Assembly: GCA_950295325.1 (NCBI GenBank)
Contig: OX485803.1
Location: 60,095,554 to 60,159,553 of the forward strand
Length of the DNA: 64,000 nt
Source of the DNA: Polytrichum commune
Taxonomy: Eukaryota > Streptophyta > Polytrichopsida > Polytrichales > Polytrichaceae
Direction of reading: 5' to 3'
This document shows, piece after piece, positions 1 through 10,585 of the stretch; position 1 is the stretch's first letter, and each line of letters opens with the position of its first letter. The position numbers and the translations under genes are program-made. Under the pieces are notes generated by a model. That model had not been told where the DNA came from, searched no databases, and worked only from the letters and a program-made list of their open reading frames with translations.

Positions 1-306
1 ACATCAAGATCAACATGAAGGTGGTTCTTAAAGGTATATGCAACTCATCTTTGAGTGGTCATTGCGGTCAAATGGCTAAGTGTTTGGGGACAATCTTGGT
101 GATTTAAAAAAGAGCACAAAGAGCTCTACAAAAGAAACTACTTGTTAATGAAAATAAGGAAGCATTAAAAGAAATAGTGTCATTTGTTTCTTAGACCTCA
201 AATGTTATATGATGTGGGTTGGTAAATAATGTGCACCAATAGCATTATTCGCATTGATTTTAATGTTGATTCCTCCTTATGAGTTCCTTGATCATAATCA
301 ATGTAG
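1..306. other. Intergenic, no feature recognised
   Basis: AT-rich sequence without a supportable reading frame, tandem repeat or inverted repeat. It abuts a MITE at its right end. Confidence 0.5.
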
Positions 307-532
307 ACTACATCATTTATGGTATTTAGTGTCACTTACTATTTGGAATTACACAAGGCTATAACTTCTTACCATATATTTCATTTGTTACCAACAAAGA
401 TTAAAAAGGTTGTATGGACGATATACAACATCAACAACTTTACTTGGTAAAAACTTACATTCTTATGAAAAAAGTTATAGCATTGTGTAACTCCAAACAG
501 TAAGTGACACTAAATACCATAAGTGGTGTAGT
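307..532. repeat. MITE, group A, complete copy
   Basis: This 226 bp element has terminal inverted repeats of about 60 bp. The left end reads ACTACATCATTTATGG and runs on through TATTTAGTGTCAC and TTTGGAATTACACAA. The right end is its reverse complement with a few mismatches, ending ..CCATAAGTGGTGTAGT. The interior has no coding capacity, so any movement would need a transposase in trans. Many ends in this group read CACTACA..TGTAGTG, which recalls CACTA elements. I could not find a clear target-site duplication, so the superfamily is left open. It is the best-preserved copy of its group here. Confidence 0.85.
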
Positions 533-903
533 TATACTCAACTCGTGTCATGGATCTTCACCTATAGAGGTAGTAGACAATATCAAATAGGTTATTCTTA
601 GCTCATAGCATTATTCAATTGAGTGACCAGATTGGGTAGGGCGGGGAGTATGTCATGTAAGGTGATAGAAGTATACTTTCTGGATGCTTGTATAAGTAGA
701 TTCAACCTAAAAAAATATGAGTTATTCGGGTGATGCACTATCACTAAATATTATTGGAATGGAGCGGATGGTAGCAGTTGAATAGTGTTATGCTAAGTGA
801 GGAAACTCTCCAAGTGTTGTGTTTAGAGACGAAAATACAACAATGTAATTTATTCAAATCCTTCCTTGCCCATAGGTTTGGGCATGTCTTTGGTGTCATT
901 ACA
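533..903. other. Intergenic, no feature recognised
   Basis: No inverted repeat, tandem repeat or plausible coding frame was found between two inverted-repeat elements. Confidence 0.45.
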
Positions 904-1256
904 GGGGAGGCCACAAACATTCAAAAACGCCAACTTTGAAAAAGAGTTTGGTAAGCCAAGGTAAATGAATTTTGGCCTTGACATGTGCCAAGTTTCGAGG
1001 AGTTTGGTTTCAAGCTTGGTCCCTCTTTATTTAGTTAGAACCGTTTGTTTCCAACTCCAATAGGAAATAAAGGTTTTAAGCATTGCAAAAATGCCATAGA
1101 TGGGAGTTGAAAGAAGATGATTCTACTCAATAAGAGAGGGACCAACCACGAAACCAAACTCCTCAAAGTTAGGCACATGTCAAGGTTGAAAGTCTTTTAC
1201 CTTGGCTAACCAAACTCCGTTTCAACACCAACGTTTTCACATGTGTGTGGCCTCCA
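904..1256. repeat. Long-armed foldback element
   Basis: The left arm (about 904-1035) and right arm (about 1120-1256) are imperfect reverse complements over some 120 bp. Matching landmarks are GAGGCCACA, GAGTTTGGTTAGCCAAGGTAA, CTTGACATGTGCC, GAGGAGTTTGGTTTC and TTGGTCCCTCT. The spacer is only about 85 bp, so a transcript would fold into a long hairpin. It carries no reading frame. Such foldback MITEs are known sources of small RNAs in plants; that role here is inference. Confidence 0.85.
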
Positions 1257-1339
1257 CATGTCACAATTGATATACACATCCAGCTAGGTGTTTTGACACT
1301 TCATGTCATTATGAACTTGCATGCTTACCTCATATAGGG

Positions 1340-1706
1340 TAGGCAAGTGTTATTTGGTTACTTTTCATAATCAGACACCTAAACTTGATTGGTGTGTGGT
1401 TAGGTGAGGACCAAAGAACAAAGACTATAAAGACACATGTCCAAAAGAGATTGGAATATGTCTCCAAATTTTTAAACTAATTCACACTCAATAGTAAACA
1501 CAAATGAGACGACCTATGTCTTCAGTTTATAAGTTAGCAAATATGCACTTCCGATAACCACAACTAAATCAGGGGAGGTCCAATCCTCAATCCGATTTTT
1601 GTTGATGCTTCATTGTAGATTTTCTAATACAACACAAGTGTTTCTTTAAAAATCTATGTGGTAGAAGTTGGAGGACATGTAAGATGAACCAAAACACCCA
1701 CATACC
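1340..1706 (+). repeat. W-family element, complete or nearly so
   Basis: This is one of five copies in the window of an element whose ends resemble GTGGGTGTTATTTGGTT and its reverse complement. Here the left end reads GCAAGTGTTATTTGGTTA and the right end ACCAAAACACCCACATA. Shared interior landmarks include GAGGACCAAAGAACAAA, a GACGACCTATGT-like block, and TTGATGCTTCATTGTAGATT. No coding frame is present. It serves as an unoccupied reference for the interrupted copy at 34.7-35.5 kb. Confidence 0.7.
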
Positions 1707-4394
1707 TTGGATCCTTGTTGACATGCACCTAAAGTGACAAGAGGTCTATTCCAAAGGTTGGTTGACATATATGAGATTCATTGTGCACTCTTGGGTGTAT
1801 TGTTGGGGTAGGCATAGACTTTACATTAGAAACAAGTATGTAGGTAATTTCTCACACTTTGGCCAAGTACGGACCAAATAGGTGGTTGACATCATCCTCC
1901 AAACCCCCTCAATATTGTGACTTCTCCCCACAACTTTGTTGTTGTGCCTCATATGTAGCTTTTATTGGGGGTTTTTTTATCATGCATTTATGAGGATATA
2001 ATTGTGTGTTTACGCTATGTTTTTGTTTGTTATTACACCAAGATGTACATAATTCCAAACTATCCAAAAGTCCAAAATTGCCTAATAAAAATTTAAAGCA
2101 ACATGTGGATCAAACACCCATGTGAACACTTTGGTTAATGTGTTAACTTTCATAACATTATTCAGCCTCCCAGGGCGTGCCCTAGCTAGAAAAAAGTGGG
2201 CCCATCTATAAATTGGGGGGATTATTAGTGTAAGTTGGGTTTAGGCTAAACTAATGTCGGAATACAAGCTAGGGCCATGTTAGTTGGTGCCCCCATGGAT
2301 AGTCTTCTCTTTTGTTGTAAGCTTCTTTTCAAGCACTTCTGGGAAGAACTTTGCCAAGAATTCGTCCGTTGATGGAACTCCATCTGAACATGAAATCTAT
2401 CACTCTACTATGTTGTGGCAATGAGCTTACTTTTTCAATTACATGATTGAATCTCATCTTAGCCTTTAATCTCGACAAACAACCTTCATGCCAGGGGTGT
2501 TTTGCGTTTGTAGATTGGTTAGGTGAGAATGATGTTCCTAGTTTTGGCTCTTGAAAATTGGGCAATGTGATGAAAATGACACTCTTCTAAACTAATAGCC
2601 CACAAATGTCAACTTTTGGAGCTCAAATTGTGGCAAGAAATTTCCTATGTAAATACATGTTATGGGGTTGAGGGTTGCAATTATTCACCTTTATTGTTGT
2701 GGTGGGGTGGTTTGAGACAAATTTTAGTTCATAAAACTTTGAGAGTCCCTCATAAACCCTAAAACCTAAATTCCGAAGCTTATTTGTAGCTTCTTTCCAC
2801 TTTCAATCCACAAACATAAAGCGGATTATCTATTGACAGAGTACAAGTTCCACCAACTTCATAATTTACTAAATCAGTAGCTCATCAATAGGAGTTGCAT
2901 CGCTAAGACACATGGGGTGGCAAGAATTCTTCAACCTCATGGTGGCTAGATTCTTTGTTTGATTCCATTGACAACACTTTACGTTGTTTGTTTGCAAGCT
3001 AATGGGAAGGAGAGCGGGAAGAGGGACCTACATGTTCCTGCTAGGTCCATCACCCACACCAACTGATCTCTGGCTTCTAGGCCCCTTTTCCTTTCAACTT
3101 GACATTGTTCCCGAACGGCATATGTCCCAACATAACCTTAGCATATACTTGGGCCTGCCCAATAGGGCAAGGTGTTGAATATTGTTCCTAATTAACAACA
3201 AGGGCGTTCATGCACCAAGCAATATATGTTTCTTAATCCTTTGGTGCTTTAATTATGAAAATGCAAGAAGTTGAGAAAATCTTGGCGGCAAGGATTTTTT
3301 CTACTATTGTATTTGTAATGGGCAACACATTGAATAATAATTTTAGTTTTCATATTTATTGCTAGAAGTACATGTTTGGATTCAAGTCATCGGTGCTCAA
3401 TTTGCAACATAAAATAGAGTAAATTTAACTTGGCGGCAAGGGATTATACTATGTTTGGCTTCAAGTTCTACAATGATTCCGTCTCTCCATGCACATCTAG
3501 ATTCTTTTCTCCACTGACTAAGGGAAGTGGTGTCACCCTTCATGAAAGTGGTAACAACAACCACACCTTTCACACCTACTTATTGTGGGATGAAAGTTGG
3601 CGTGGGTAGAAACTACCATGGCTCACTGTATTTTATGTGTGGGATGAAAATTGGGCTGCCTTATAATTTCACATGAAATATCATGGCATATCAAAGAGAA
3701 ATAAGAAATAAAAATATCAAAATATCAAAATATTGCCACCTACATGTCATAATTGTAGATCTCAAAACAATATATTAAAACCTAACTACTTGCTTCTTCA
3801 CCTCAAATCTTGTGACCCACCTTGTGACATCGTTTCAAGAGGACTCGGACTCAAAACCCTAAGGTCTCAATAACCCAAGCTCAAAAAAAAACTAACTACA
3901 GGCCACCCTAATTTCTAACCCACACATAGAATAAAGTGGGCCACACTATTTCCTACTCCCTAACTCTTAGCCTGCAGTAAGAGGTCATATGAGCATAGCT
4001 TCCATGTCAAAAGCTAATTCATGGAGTCATCCATGACCACTTGAATGCATGCGTCTATATTACTTTTCCACCCCTAGGGATGCACAAAAACTTGACTAAT
4101 ATGCACATAAAATAATACCAAAAGTGTGTCATTGAAAGACACGCTATCGAATTAAAAATAGGACTCCATTCAATAAAAGGTCTTTGGGATTTCTATTTAA
4201 TCTCGAGGTTGTGTTGTGTTGTCCTTGCATCACCACTTCAAAATCAAATTCCTTCGGCCTCTCATTTCCCAAGCCCCAAGGAATGGTGACCGCTTGCCTC
4301 ATTGAATCTATACAATATCCACCTCCTCAACTTTGTCTATTTGTTCTCATGTTGTGTTGTTGGATCTAAGAAATAAATGCCACGTAATCTATTT
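1707..4394. other. Intergenic, degenerate repeats only
   Basis: No supportable gene was found. The block CTTGGCGGCAAG occurs near 3283 and again near 3432 with similar following sequence, suggesting a worn local duplication. Fragments near 2170-2230 and 3900-3960 contain AGTGGGCC and related motifs that may be worn MITE ends. The short open frames here have no domain-like features. Confidence 0.4.
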
Positions 4395-5150
4395 GGAATC
4401 TACAATGAAATGAAATTGATTTTGAAGTTTGAGAAGCCAAAAGGCAAATGAGACCGATTAGGATGGTTTCAAACCCGCTAATTCTCTAGAGTGGCGTAGT
4501 GTTGTAGCCTATAATGTAAAGTGGGAGTCAAAATAATAGCTTGTCCTTCACATTAACATGATGTGATTGTTCATAGATTGTAAAATAAATTTATAAGATG
4601 GAAGGACTTGGGTACCAAGGTTGAAAGGGGAATTGATAGTGCTAGTGTATTCTAGTTCTCTTAAGGTACTGAGGCCTTAAAGTGACACATGAAGATTTGT
4701 TTTCTATTTCATGCATGCTAGATAGCTTGGAAAATTTTCAAAAAAACACTCATAACTTAGTGAATCTATACAAAATCTACATGAAAATTTCAAATAAATA
4801 ATAAATTCATATGCAACCTGCAAAAATTTAGAAAGTCGTGTTAAGGAAATAGCCTCTTACTCTCCACAAGGGGGTCTACTGATGTTGATGTTTGCATCTA
4901 AGGCGTCGTCATGGACTTGTATGTACAAGGGGTCAAGCATGTTTTATGAAATTAATGTTGGAATTGTGGGGCAACTCTTTGAAGGAATAAAATAAAATTG
5001 ATTTTAGAGTCCGGGAAGGCAAAAGGTTAACGGGATTGAAAGTACATCATGATGGTTTCAAACCGGCTAATTTGCTAGAGTGGCGAAGTGCAATATCCAC
5101 CCGTGAGATAAAGACTAATGTCAACTGCATGATCCGATTGAAAGAAAGAC
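4395..5150 (+). repeat. Diverged direct duplication (two about 170 bp units)
   Basis: The stretch at about 4395-4570 recurs at about 4985-5150 in the same orientation. Shared blocks are AAATTGATTTT, AGGCAAAAGG, GATGGTTTCAAACC, GCTAATT and CTAGAGTGGCG. The 400 bp between them is unrelated and AT-rich. The unit has no obvious inverted-repeat ends and no coding frame. Confidence 0.6.
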
Positions 5151-5224
5151 TTGAGGTTCCCAAATGCTACATTTTCAAATATTCAAGTTGACATCAAATT
5201 GGTAGTGATGAAAACTCCTCTCTA

Positions 5225-5350
5225 ATGGGGTTATGTAGAGGGGACACTCCAACACAAGGTGTGCCTTGTTTTTAACTACATTACAAGAGCAAAGTGGCAT
5301 AGTTTATTATCTCTAGAGATCGGGATAGTCGACCACCATCCAATTTCAGC
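5225..5350 (+). repeat. Dispersed repeat, inverted partner at 20985-21115
   Basis: This block matches the reverse complement of 20985-21115. Shared features are a GGACACTCCA-type start, a run reading ACTACATTACAAGAGCAAA, and GGGATAGTCGACCA followed by CCAATTTCA. A 9-base G run (5356-5364) follows directly. The nature of the parent element is unknown. Confidence 0.65.
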
Positions 5351-5574
5351 TGAATGGGGGGGGGGAAATGTTCTCATTGTAAGAGAACATTTCAATATTC
5401 TTAGCACGTGTAGTGTTCTCTTTTCTATCTTAGTCACGATCTGGGCTTTTAGTATGTCCATCCATGTGCCACTAGGGTGTCCACTAAGCAAGCCCAATTG
5501 GTTTCAAGTGCAATTAGGCAGTAGATGCCAACATCCTCATTTTTTTAATTTAGTGGGTTGCCAATAGACTTGCG

Positions 5575-5925
5575 CTAAATCACATATGTGTTCCGCTGGA
5601 CCTCACCCCTCCCACGCCTCCTTCACTGCCCAGTCTTCCAAACCTGCACCTGCATGGAAACTCTTCCCTGTTGGGAATCAATGTGACAATACTTGGTCAC
5701 TTGAGCCATTAAGCTCCTTTGGCATGTGATTAACTCCATCAATTAACTTGGGAATAATGAAAGTGATGTCAACTTGAATATTTGTAATTATGACCAAGTA
5801 TTGTCACATTGGTTCCCAATGAGGAAGAGTTCCCACGTAGGTGCAGGTAGGACAACCGGGTAGTGAAGGAGACGTGGGAGGGGCAAGACCCAACTAAACA
5901 CAAATGTAATTTAGCTTGGGGTTGT
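5575..5925. repeat. GC-richer foldback element, copy 1
   Basis: The left arm (about 5575-5700) and right arm (about 5790-5925) are reverse complements with scattered mismatches. Landmarks are CCCCTCCCACGCCTCCTTCACT, CCTGCACCTGCATGGAAACTCTT and CCCAATGTGACAATACTTGGTC-type blocks. The arms are more GC-rich than the surroundings. The same element occurs at 8855-9210 with its loop in the opposite orientation, as expected for a near-palindromic element inserted either way round. Confidence 0.8.
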
Positions 5926-5972
5926 GCCAACATTACATTAGACAGTGGCCCCGCACTCCATACCACCAGTTG

Positions 5973-6199
5973 CTACAATAATTATTGTATTTAGTGTCAC
6001 TACCAATTTGGAATTACACAACACTCTAAGTATTTACTTTGTATCTCATTATTTGCCAACAAAGGTCAAATTGGTTGTTTGGACATATTAGAACATTGAC
6101 ATCTTTAGTTGGTAAAAAATTTACATTAATAGCAAAAAAAAGATATAACATTGCGTAATCCCAAATAGTAAGTGACACTAAATACAAAATTTAGTGTAG
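5973..6199. repeat. MITE, group A, complete copy
   Basis: The ends are CTACAATAATTATTG..TTTAGTGTCAC and GTGACACTAAATACAAAATTTAGTGTAG. The interior shares the block GGTCAAATTGGTTGTTTGGACAT with other group A members, followed by a GACATCTTTAGTTGGTAAA block. There is no coding capacity. Confidence 0.8.
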
Positions 6200-6382
6200 T
6201 TCATTCTCGCCTTCCTTCCCTCAAAAATTCTGACTTAGTGAAACCAAGTTTCAAATCCCACCAATTTTTTTGGTAAATACCATGTTACAAGCTATATATG
6301 GACCCTACATAATATAAAAATATTGCTGAGTATTGTTATGTAACTCCACCACGACCTCAAATTCTAGTTATCTTTAACAGAA

Positions 6383-6605
6383 CTACACTAATTATTAGTG
6401 TCACTAATTCTATTTGCCTTGCTTGATACTAATTGTAAACTGCCTGTGTAGTGTCACTAACACTGCATTTAAACCTGACAATAGTTGTCGCTCCTTGTCA
6501 AAGATTTTGGGCATTAGAGATTTACAATGTTGCAAGGACTGTCTCTTATGAAATGATTTTCCATCCAAATTTCAATCATCCATGATAATATTTCATTTCA
6601 TAAGG
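6383..6605 (+). repeat. MITE, group B, left half only
   Basis: It starts with CTACACTAATTATTAGTGTCACT, followed by the group B blocks TCTATTTGCCTTGCTTGATACT, TTTACAATGTTGCAA and TTTCAATCATCCATGA. The right half and right terminal repeat are missing, so this is a truncated copy. Complete copies are at 50584-50945 and 53830-54224. Confidence 0.75.
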
Positions 6606-7396
6606 ACAACTATCAAAATAACTATAGTTAACTAGATTTTTTCAATACATTTTAGGGAAAATTTCTAATTAATTTGAAAATTCCAAGTATTATTCTATAT
6701 TTGAAGAAGTTCACTTCTTGATTTGCTTCAGTTGAGGGTCTTTAATATGCTCGGGTCACTGTGGATCATTAGAAAAAATGTCTTTGTACGATCACTCACA
6801 TTGTTGGGCTTCGGAACAACCTCCATGTACACCACCAACACTGGTAACACACAGTGACACACCAACATTGCAACAAAATTTTGTGAACACGTTGTGCTCA
6901 ACTTTAGTCAACTAGATTTTTTGGTACACCGAATTTAGAACAATTATAGTTCGTTAACTACATTTTTTGGCGGGTCAAATCACAAACAACTATAGTCACA
7001 AAAGGCAACTAGTTAACTAATAGTTGAATTAGTTGGTTATTTGTCCAAGGTCTGCATAAGTATTCGGATGCATAATGTCCTAGGGGGTGCACCTTTCATA
7101 ACACCTATGAGTATATGTGAGTGCACAAAATGGCTATTCATTTGAATTTTTTAGTATTACGTATACATGTGCTATACACATTATAACTTGTAATTATGTA
7201 CATGTATGGAGGACCTCCAGAAAGTGAACAACATTTGTACTTGTATGGTAGGGTCACGTGTTGAGGATCATGTATTTGGAAGTATGAAGGAGGACGAGAG
7301 TGTGATTGTACTCACACACTGATTGATTGTTCTAGTGCACAAGGTGGTGATAAGGAGATTATAGTGTTGGAGAAGACAATATAAGCATGTGCACGG
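6606..7396. other. Intergenic, no clear feature
   Basis: AT-rich sequence with several CAACTATAGTTAACTAGATTTTTT-like blocks (about 6615, 6905 and 6945) that look like worn local repeats. The last 150 bases lead into the open frame at 7397, but I see no promoter or splice signal I would defend. Confidence 0.35.
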
Positions 7397-7729
7397 ATGT
7401 TGTCACATAAGACGGAATTGATGCAGTCGAGGGTTGAAAATTATTTACATGAAGATGTGGAGTTACAAAGTGAACTTCGACATGCCTTGGATGTTCTAAT
7501 CAATGAATATGAAAATGTTGATATGCCCTCTCAATCTAATGTAAAGTCCATTGGGGCTTGTACAAATGTAGGGGAGCCTAAGATTTTCAAAACTACGCTT
7601 GTTAGTCAATGGAATGGCAATCCAAATTTACCTAAAGATCAATTGACTCGGATTAAGTATGGTATATTATATATGAAGCCAAAACTCTTCACCATTGCAA
7701 ATGATGATAGTATGTTAAATCTTGGTTAG
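7397..7729 (+). pseudogene. Gene fragment of unknown family (110-codon frame, then broken)
   Basis: This is a 110-residue frame whose amino-acid composition looks coding rather than random: acidic and polar helical sequence at the start (VENYLHEDVELQSELRHALD), then a block with SQWNGNPNLPKDQLTRIKYG. It ends at a stop at 7727. Open sequence continues in another frame at 7722-7931 (..RAPIQVWFVERVYRKF..), and a third short coding-like stretch lies near 8020-8100 (YELHPEDENDFNNFNNARI). Together they suggest one longer protein disrupted by stops and a frame change, or exons of a decayed gene. I do not recognise the family; a transposon-encoded protein is possible. No flanking terminal repeats were found. 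Confidence 0.35.
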
Positions 7730-8394
7730 AATTCTGGGGTGTTTTTTAATAACACGCCTAAAGCCAAAATTGTCAAAAATACATGGTAGAGCAACAAAAA
7801 AAAGAGCTCCAATTCAAGTTTGGTTTGTTGAGAGGGTTTATAGGAAATTTGATACCTATCGGGTGGAGAAAAGGGATCCAATTGACTTGATGGATTGTCC
7901 ATCAAACATGGAGATTGGTTTATGTTGGTAACAAAAAGGAACCAACAATAAGTGGACTTACGATCTCAAGGATCATTGAATGATATATTTAAAAACAAAA
8001 ATTGCATTAGCTTCTATGACATATGTGGTAGACTTCGATGCTTATGAGTTACATCCGGAGGATGAAAATGACTTCAACAACTTTAATAATGCTAGAATTT
8101 TACACTATACATGTAATAGGGGTTCATGATTTCCCAAAAGTTGATTTATATACTTTTGTTAATGACTTCATATGAATATAAACAAATTTACGCCTACAAA
8201 TTGTCACCTACATTTTTATGATTAAATTTGTATGTGTGTTGCTCGATTTACCACACATAACGAACCAATACAAAAAAAAGAAAAAATCTTATATAGGGGG
8301 GTTAAAGAGTGTGTTGCGAACACACATGCTTCTCGGTTTTTAATGAAAGGTGCACCCCCCGGCAAAGTGTACTGTACCAAATTTAGTTTTAAAA

Positions 8395-8528
8395 ATTGGG
8401 CATTTGGATGAACTAAAAGTAAGTTGGGATGACAGTCCTTGTGAACTTGTTCATAAGTGTCCACTAGAAAAGTTACACGACAGTGGCATAAAAGTACCTC
8501 GTGACACTAACTACAGTGTTTAGTGTAG
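8395..8528 (+). repeat. MITE, group B, right half only
   Basis: This matches the right part of the copy at 30445-30838. It contains GAACTAAAAGTAAGTTGGGAT, a TTCATAAG-type block, GTGACACTAACTACAGTG and the terminal TTTAGTGTAG. The left half is absent. Confidence 0.65.
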
Positions 8529-8854
8529 CTTGGACAAACTAAACTAGCGGTGCAACTAGGGTCTAATTAATAAACTCTAATTTATCGGACTTTGTCAATA
8601 ATGCACCAGTCGCAGACTTCGGTGGTATGAATGACAGACACAAAACCCTTGCCCGAGGGCCATGGCAAATAAAGGCATCTTGGTATTAATTAGGGCAGCG
8701 CCGGTGCCTCTTTCAGGCTCGAATCAATCCCCGAACATGCATGGTAACTTCTTAATCATGGGAAGGCGGGATCAAACTCGGTGAGTGGGAAATTGTATGT
8801 TTGTCAGGGGAAAGAAAACCAAACAAAAGAAAGCAAAGAAATCCTAACATGCCC

Positions 8855-9210
8855 CGGGCTAGATCACATCTTCATTCGGCTGGGCCCCGCCCCTCCCAAG
8901 TCTCCTTCAGTGTCCGGTCTTCCTGCCCGCAGTTGCGTGGGAACTCTTCCTCGTTGGGAACCAATGTGATAATACCTGGTCAGAATTACAAATATTGTAC
9001 TCAAGTGCAGTATTCCCGAGTTCATTGATGGAGTTCCTTACATGCCAAAGGAGCTTAATGGCTTAAGTGACCGGGTGTTGTGAAGTTGGTTCCCAACGGG
9101 GGAGGAGTTCCCACGCAGGTGCGGGCAGGAAGGCCAGGCACTGAAGGAAGCATGGGAGGGGCGGGGCCTAGCCGAATGAAGATGTGATCTAGCCCAAGGC
9201 CCATAACATA
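8855..9210. repeat. GC-rich foldback element, copy 2
   Basis: The left arm runs from about 8855 to 8985 (GGGCTAGATCACATCTTCAT, CCCGCCCCTCCCAAGTCTCC, GTTGCGTGGGAACTCTTCC). The right arm at about 9085-9208 is its reverse complement (GGAGGAGTTCCCACGCAGG, GGGAGGGGCGGGGCC, GAAGATGTGATCTAGCCC). The loop holds a CATGCCAAAGGAGCTTAATGG block that appears reversed in copy 1 (5575-5925). GC content is clearly above the flanks. Overlapping open frames on both strands are products of this palindrome and are not genes. Confidence 0.85.
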
Positions 9211-9257
9211 AGGGCCACTCAAACACAAGCCCAAGGCCATGACCATGTAATTATTGA

Positions 9258-9571
9258 GGGCCCTTGACTCTCGTCCAGAGGTCACACCAACTGTCTAAGA
9301 CCCTTAGCTTTGACATGGTTTGCTAGAATTTACGCCAGGCCTACCTCTTCGAGGTGTGCTTGACATGAGTTTTATGCAGACCATGAAACATTATCCATAG
9401 TTTTCCATGTAAGAATCCATGTAGACTTTTCAACCATGATAATTTCTTTAGGTACTTAGGCCTTCACCGTCTAGTGTGAAGTGAAGTTGGATGGTCTCAA
9501 GCCTTTTCAACCAATGAGAGATCTTAAAATGCACAGGTCATAGGCCTTCAACCTCATGTGTGAAGTGGCCC
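9258..9571. repeat. Probable PIF/Harbinger-like MITE, worn left end
   Basis: The right terminus reads GTGTGAAGTGGCCC followed by TAA, matching the ends of the elements at 24164-24742 and 41067-41554. The left edge starts with GGGCCC but is only weakly similar. The interior shares a CAGACCATGAAACATTATCCA-like block with 41330-41385. It is non-coding. Confidence 0.5.
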
Positions 9572-10585
9572 TAAGATTTGCACACTCACAACATGGCATT
9601 CATCATATACTTACACAAAAGTACATGAATTTCTAGATTCTTTGTGGCCAACATGGAAAGTGTCAAGGATGTAAGGTAGCCGGCCCATTCCCGACCATCG
9701 CCCCATTTTCGCACCTTAGGCATGCCTATTTCTGTGCAACACAATATCAAATCTCCAATTAATGCTAACATGCCATGGTCAAAATCCAACTTAGCCAAAT
9801 GGCAGTGGCTAAGTTGACAAGTACGTTAAGATTGCAAGCATATTGAGGTGCCATAGAACTTTATCCAATACAAGAATCTAGTGTTCTCAATTTTGTAACC
9901 GATCGGTGATCGCAAATAGGGTAGCCTATATCATGAGTATAGATTAACCGCTTAGAAAATTACCTATAATTTAGGTATTGCATAAAACACTAGAAAAATT
10001 ACGAATCGCTTCTTATTTCTACTCCTCTGCATGGGGGGGTTTTTTCCCTCCTCTGATCACATCCAAACCATGAATATGTTAAACTACTTAACTGGTCGGG
10101 AACGGGTCGGCTACCTCAAATTATGCACACAACCAGACATAGCAATGTGGCATCTACATGCAATTGAACACGCACATACCACTTCAAGAGAAGAAACTAC
10201 AATTTTTCTATCTCAACAAATAATCCACCAACTTTTATGTTTATTTTTCTATACTAAATGTTACAATTAACCTAAACTATGAGACTACCGTAGAGGACCC
10301 TCTATTCCAACCCTGGAATGTTCTCCTCAGGTTTTTGTCAGATGCCAATCTTACATGGATTAGGACCCTCTTGACTCCCACGTGGAAACCACATACCGAC
10401 ACTAGTAAAAGATGAAATAAAGCACCCTCTACGGTAACTTTCGGCAATTTAACTGCAAAGGAAGGTCGTGACTGCTCTGAAATCTTTCTTCTGCGTTCAG
10501 AGAGTTATTATGCAACATGTACTTGCCAAATATGTAGAAAGCTGATGACATGATTTTGCTATGTTGCAGTAAAAAGACAGTGCAG
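9572..10585. other. Intergenic, no feature recognised
   Basis: No terminal repeats and no coding-like frame were found. A short run of seven G sits at 10032-10038. Short frames on both strands show no conserved features. Confidence 0.4.

Noticed and set aside
8781-9285. Four overlapping frames on both strands with similar proteins
   Set aside because: They arise from the arms of the foldback element at 8855-9210, so similarity between them is the palindrome itself.
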